27,172 nucleotides of DNA from positions 1 to 27,172 of the forward strand of contig AUXH01000220.1 of NCBI GenBank assembly GCA_000482145.1, in the 5' to 3' direction. This document shows, piece after piece, positions 27,171-27,172 of the stretch. The notes beneath the pieces were generated by a model. That model was not told the DNA's origin, made no database searches, and saw nothing but the letters and a program-made list of their open reading frames with translations. A program made the position numbers and the translations under genes. Within the stretch, counting starts at the first letter, position 1; each line of letters starts with the position of its first letter. This DNA comes from Strigomonas culicis (taxonomy: Eukaryota > Euglenozoa > Kinetoplastea > Trypanosomatida > Trypanosomatidae).

Positions 27171-27172
27171 CG

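Larger units (their letters stand above)
26680..27172. other. 3' region of the CEP290-like gene and start of the next gene's leader
   Basis: AT-rich 3' UTR and spacer up to about 27,020, then a strong pyrimidine tract, an AG and a CA microsatellite. No coding sequence of the next gene lies inside the window. Confidence 0.55.

Overview
The window reads as nuclear DNA of a kinetoplastid, most likely a trypanosomatid. All genes are intronless and head-to-tail on one strand over long distances. Intergenic DNA is low-complexity, with transcript-sense polypyrimidine tracts followed by AG (the spliced-leader trans-splicing pattern). One divergent strand-switch region separates two unidirectional gene clusters. 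The genus cannot be named from sequence alone. TAA, TAG and TGA all look like ordinary stops.

Left cluster (minus strand, 14.3 kb down to 0.7 kb), in transcription order: MOB1; an 835-residue coiled-coil protein; a 332-residue coiled-coil protein; a 308-residue conserved-looking protein of unknown function; a divergent mitochondrial carrier; a 119-residue probable mitochondrial membrane protein; ARL2; an LMBR1-like multispanning membrane protein; the coatomer zeta subunit; and a 202-residue protein of unknown function, possibly mitochondrial. Three frames needed start correction (MOB1, the carrier, LMBR1-like), because the longest open frame begins at a non-ATG codon or upstream of the likely splice acceptor.

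Strand switch (14,315-16,331): a roughly 1.1 kb very GC-rich island (about 14,640-15,720) lies in AT-rich DNA. Its base skew is mirrored. The left arm is C/A-rich with almost no T, and the right arm is G/T-rich with few A, so the non-template strand is G/T-rich in both directions of transcription. That is the expected look of a bidirectional GT-rich Pol II start region. It is the most striking non-coding feature here.

Right cluster (plus strand): an NIF/SCP-type HAD phosphatase, a long AT-rich gap holding one candidate small membrane-protein gene, then a 2,577-residue coiled-coil protein. The latter shares N-terminal, internal and C-terminal signatures with CEP290, the ciliary transition-zone protein. 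The window ends in an 87-nt CA repeat just after a strong splice-acceptor tract, so another plus-strand gene probably starts just outside.

Kinetoplastid clusters are co-transcribed but not functionally grouped. ARL2, MOB1 and CEP290 all relate to cytoskeleton, cytokinesis or flagellum, but their proximity should not be read as an operon. Third-position GC is low near the strand switch and rises away from it on both sides, even within the CEP290 gene.
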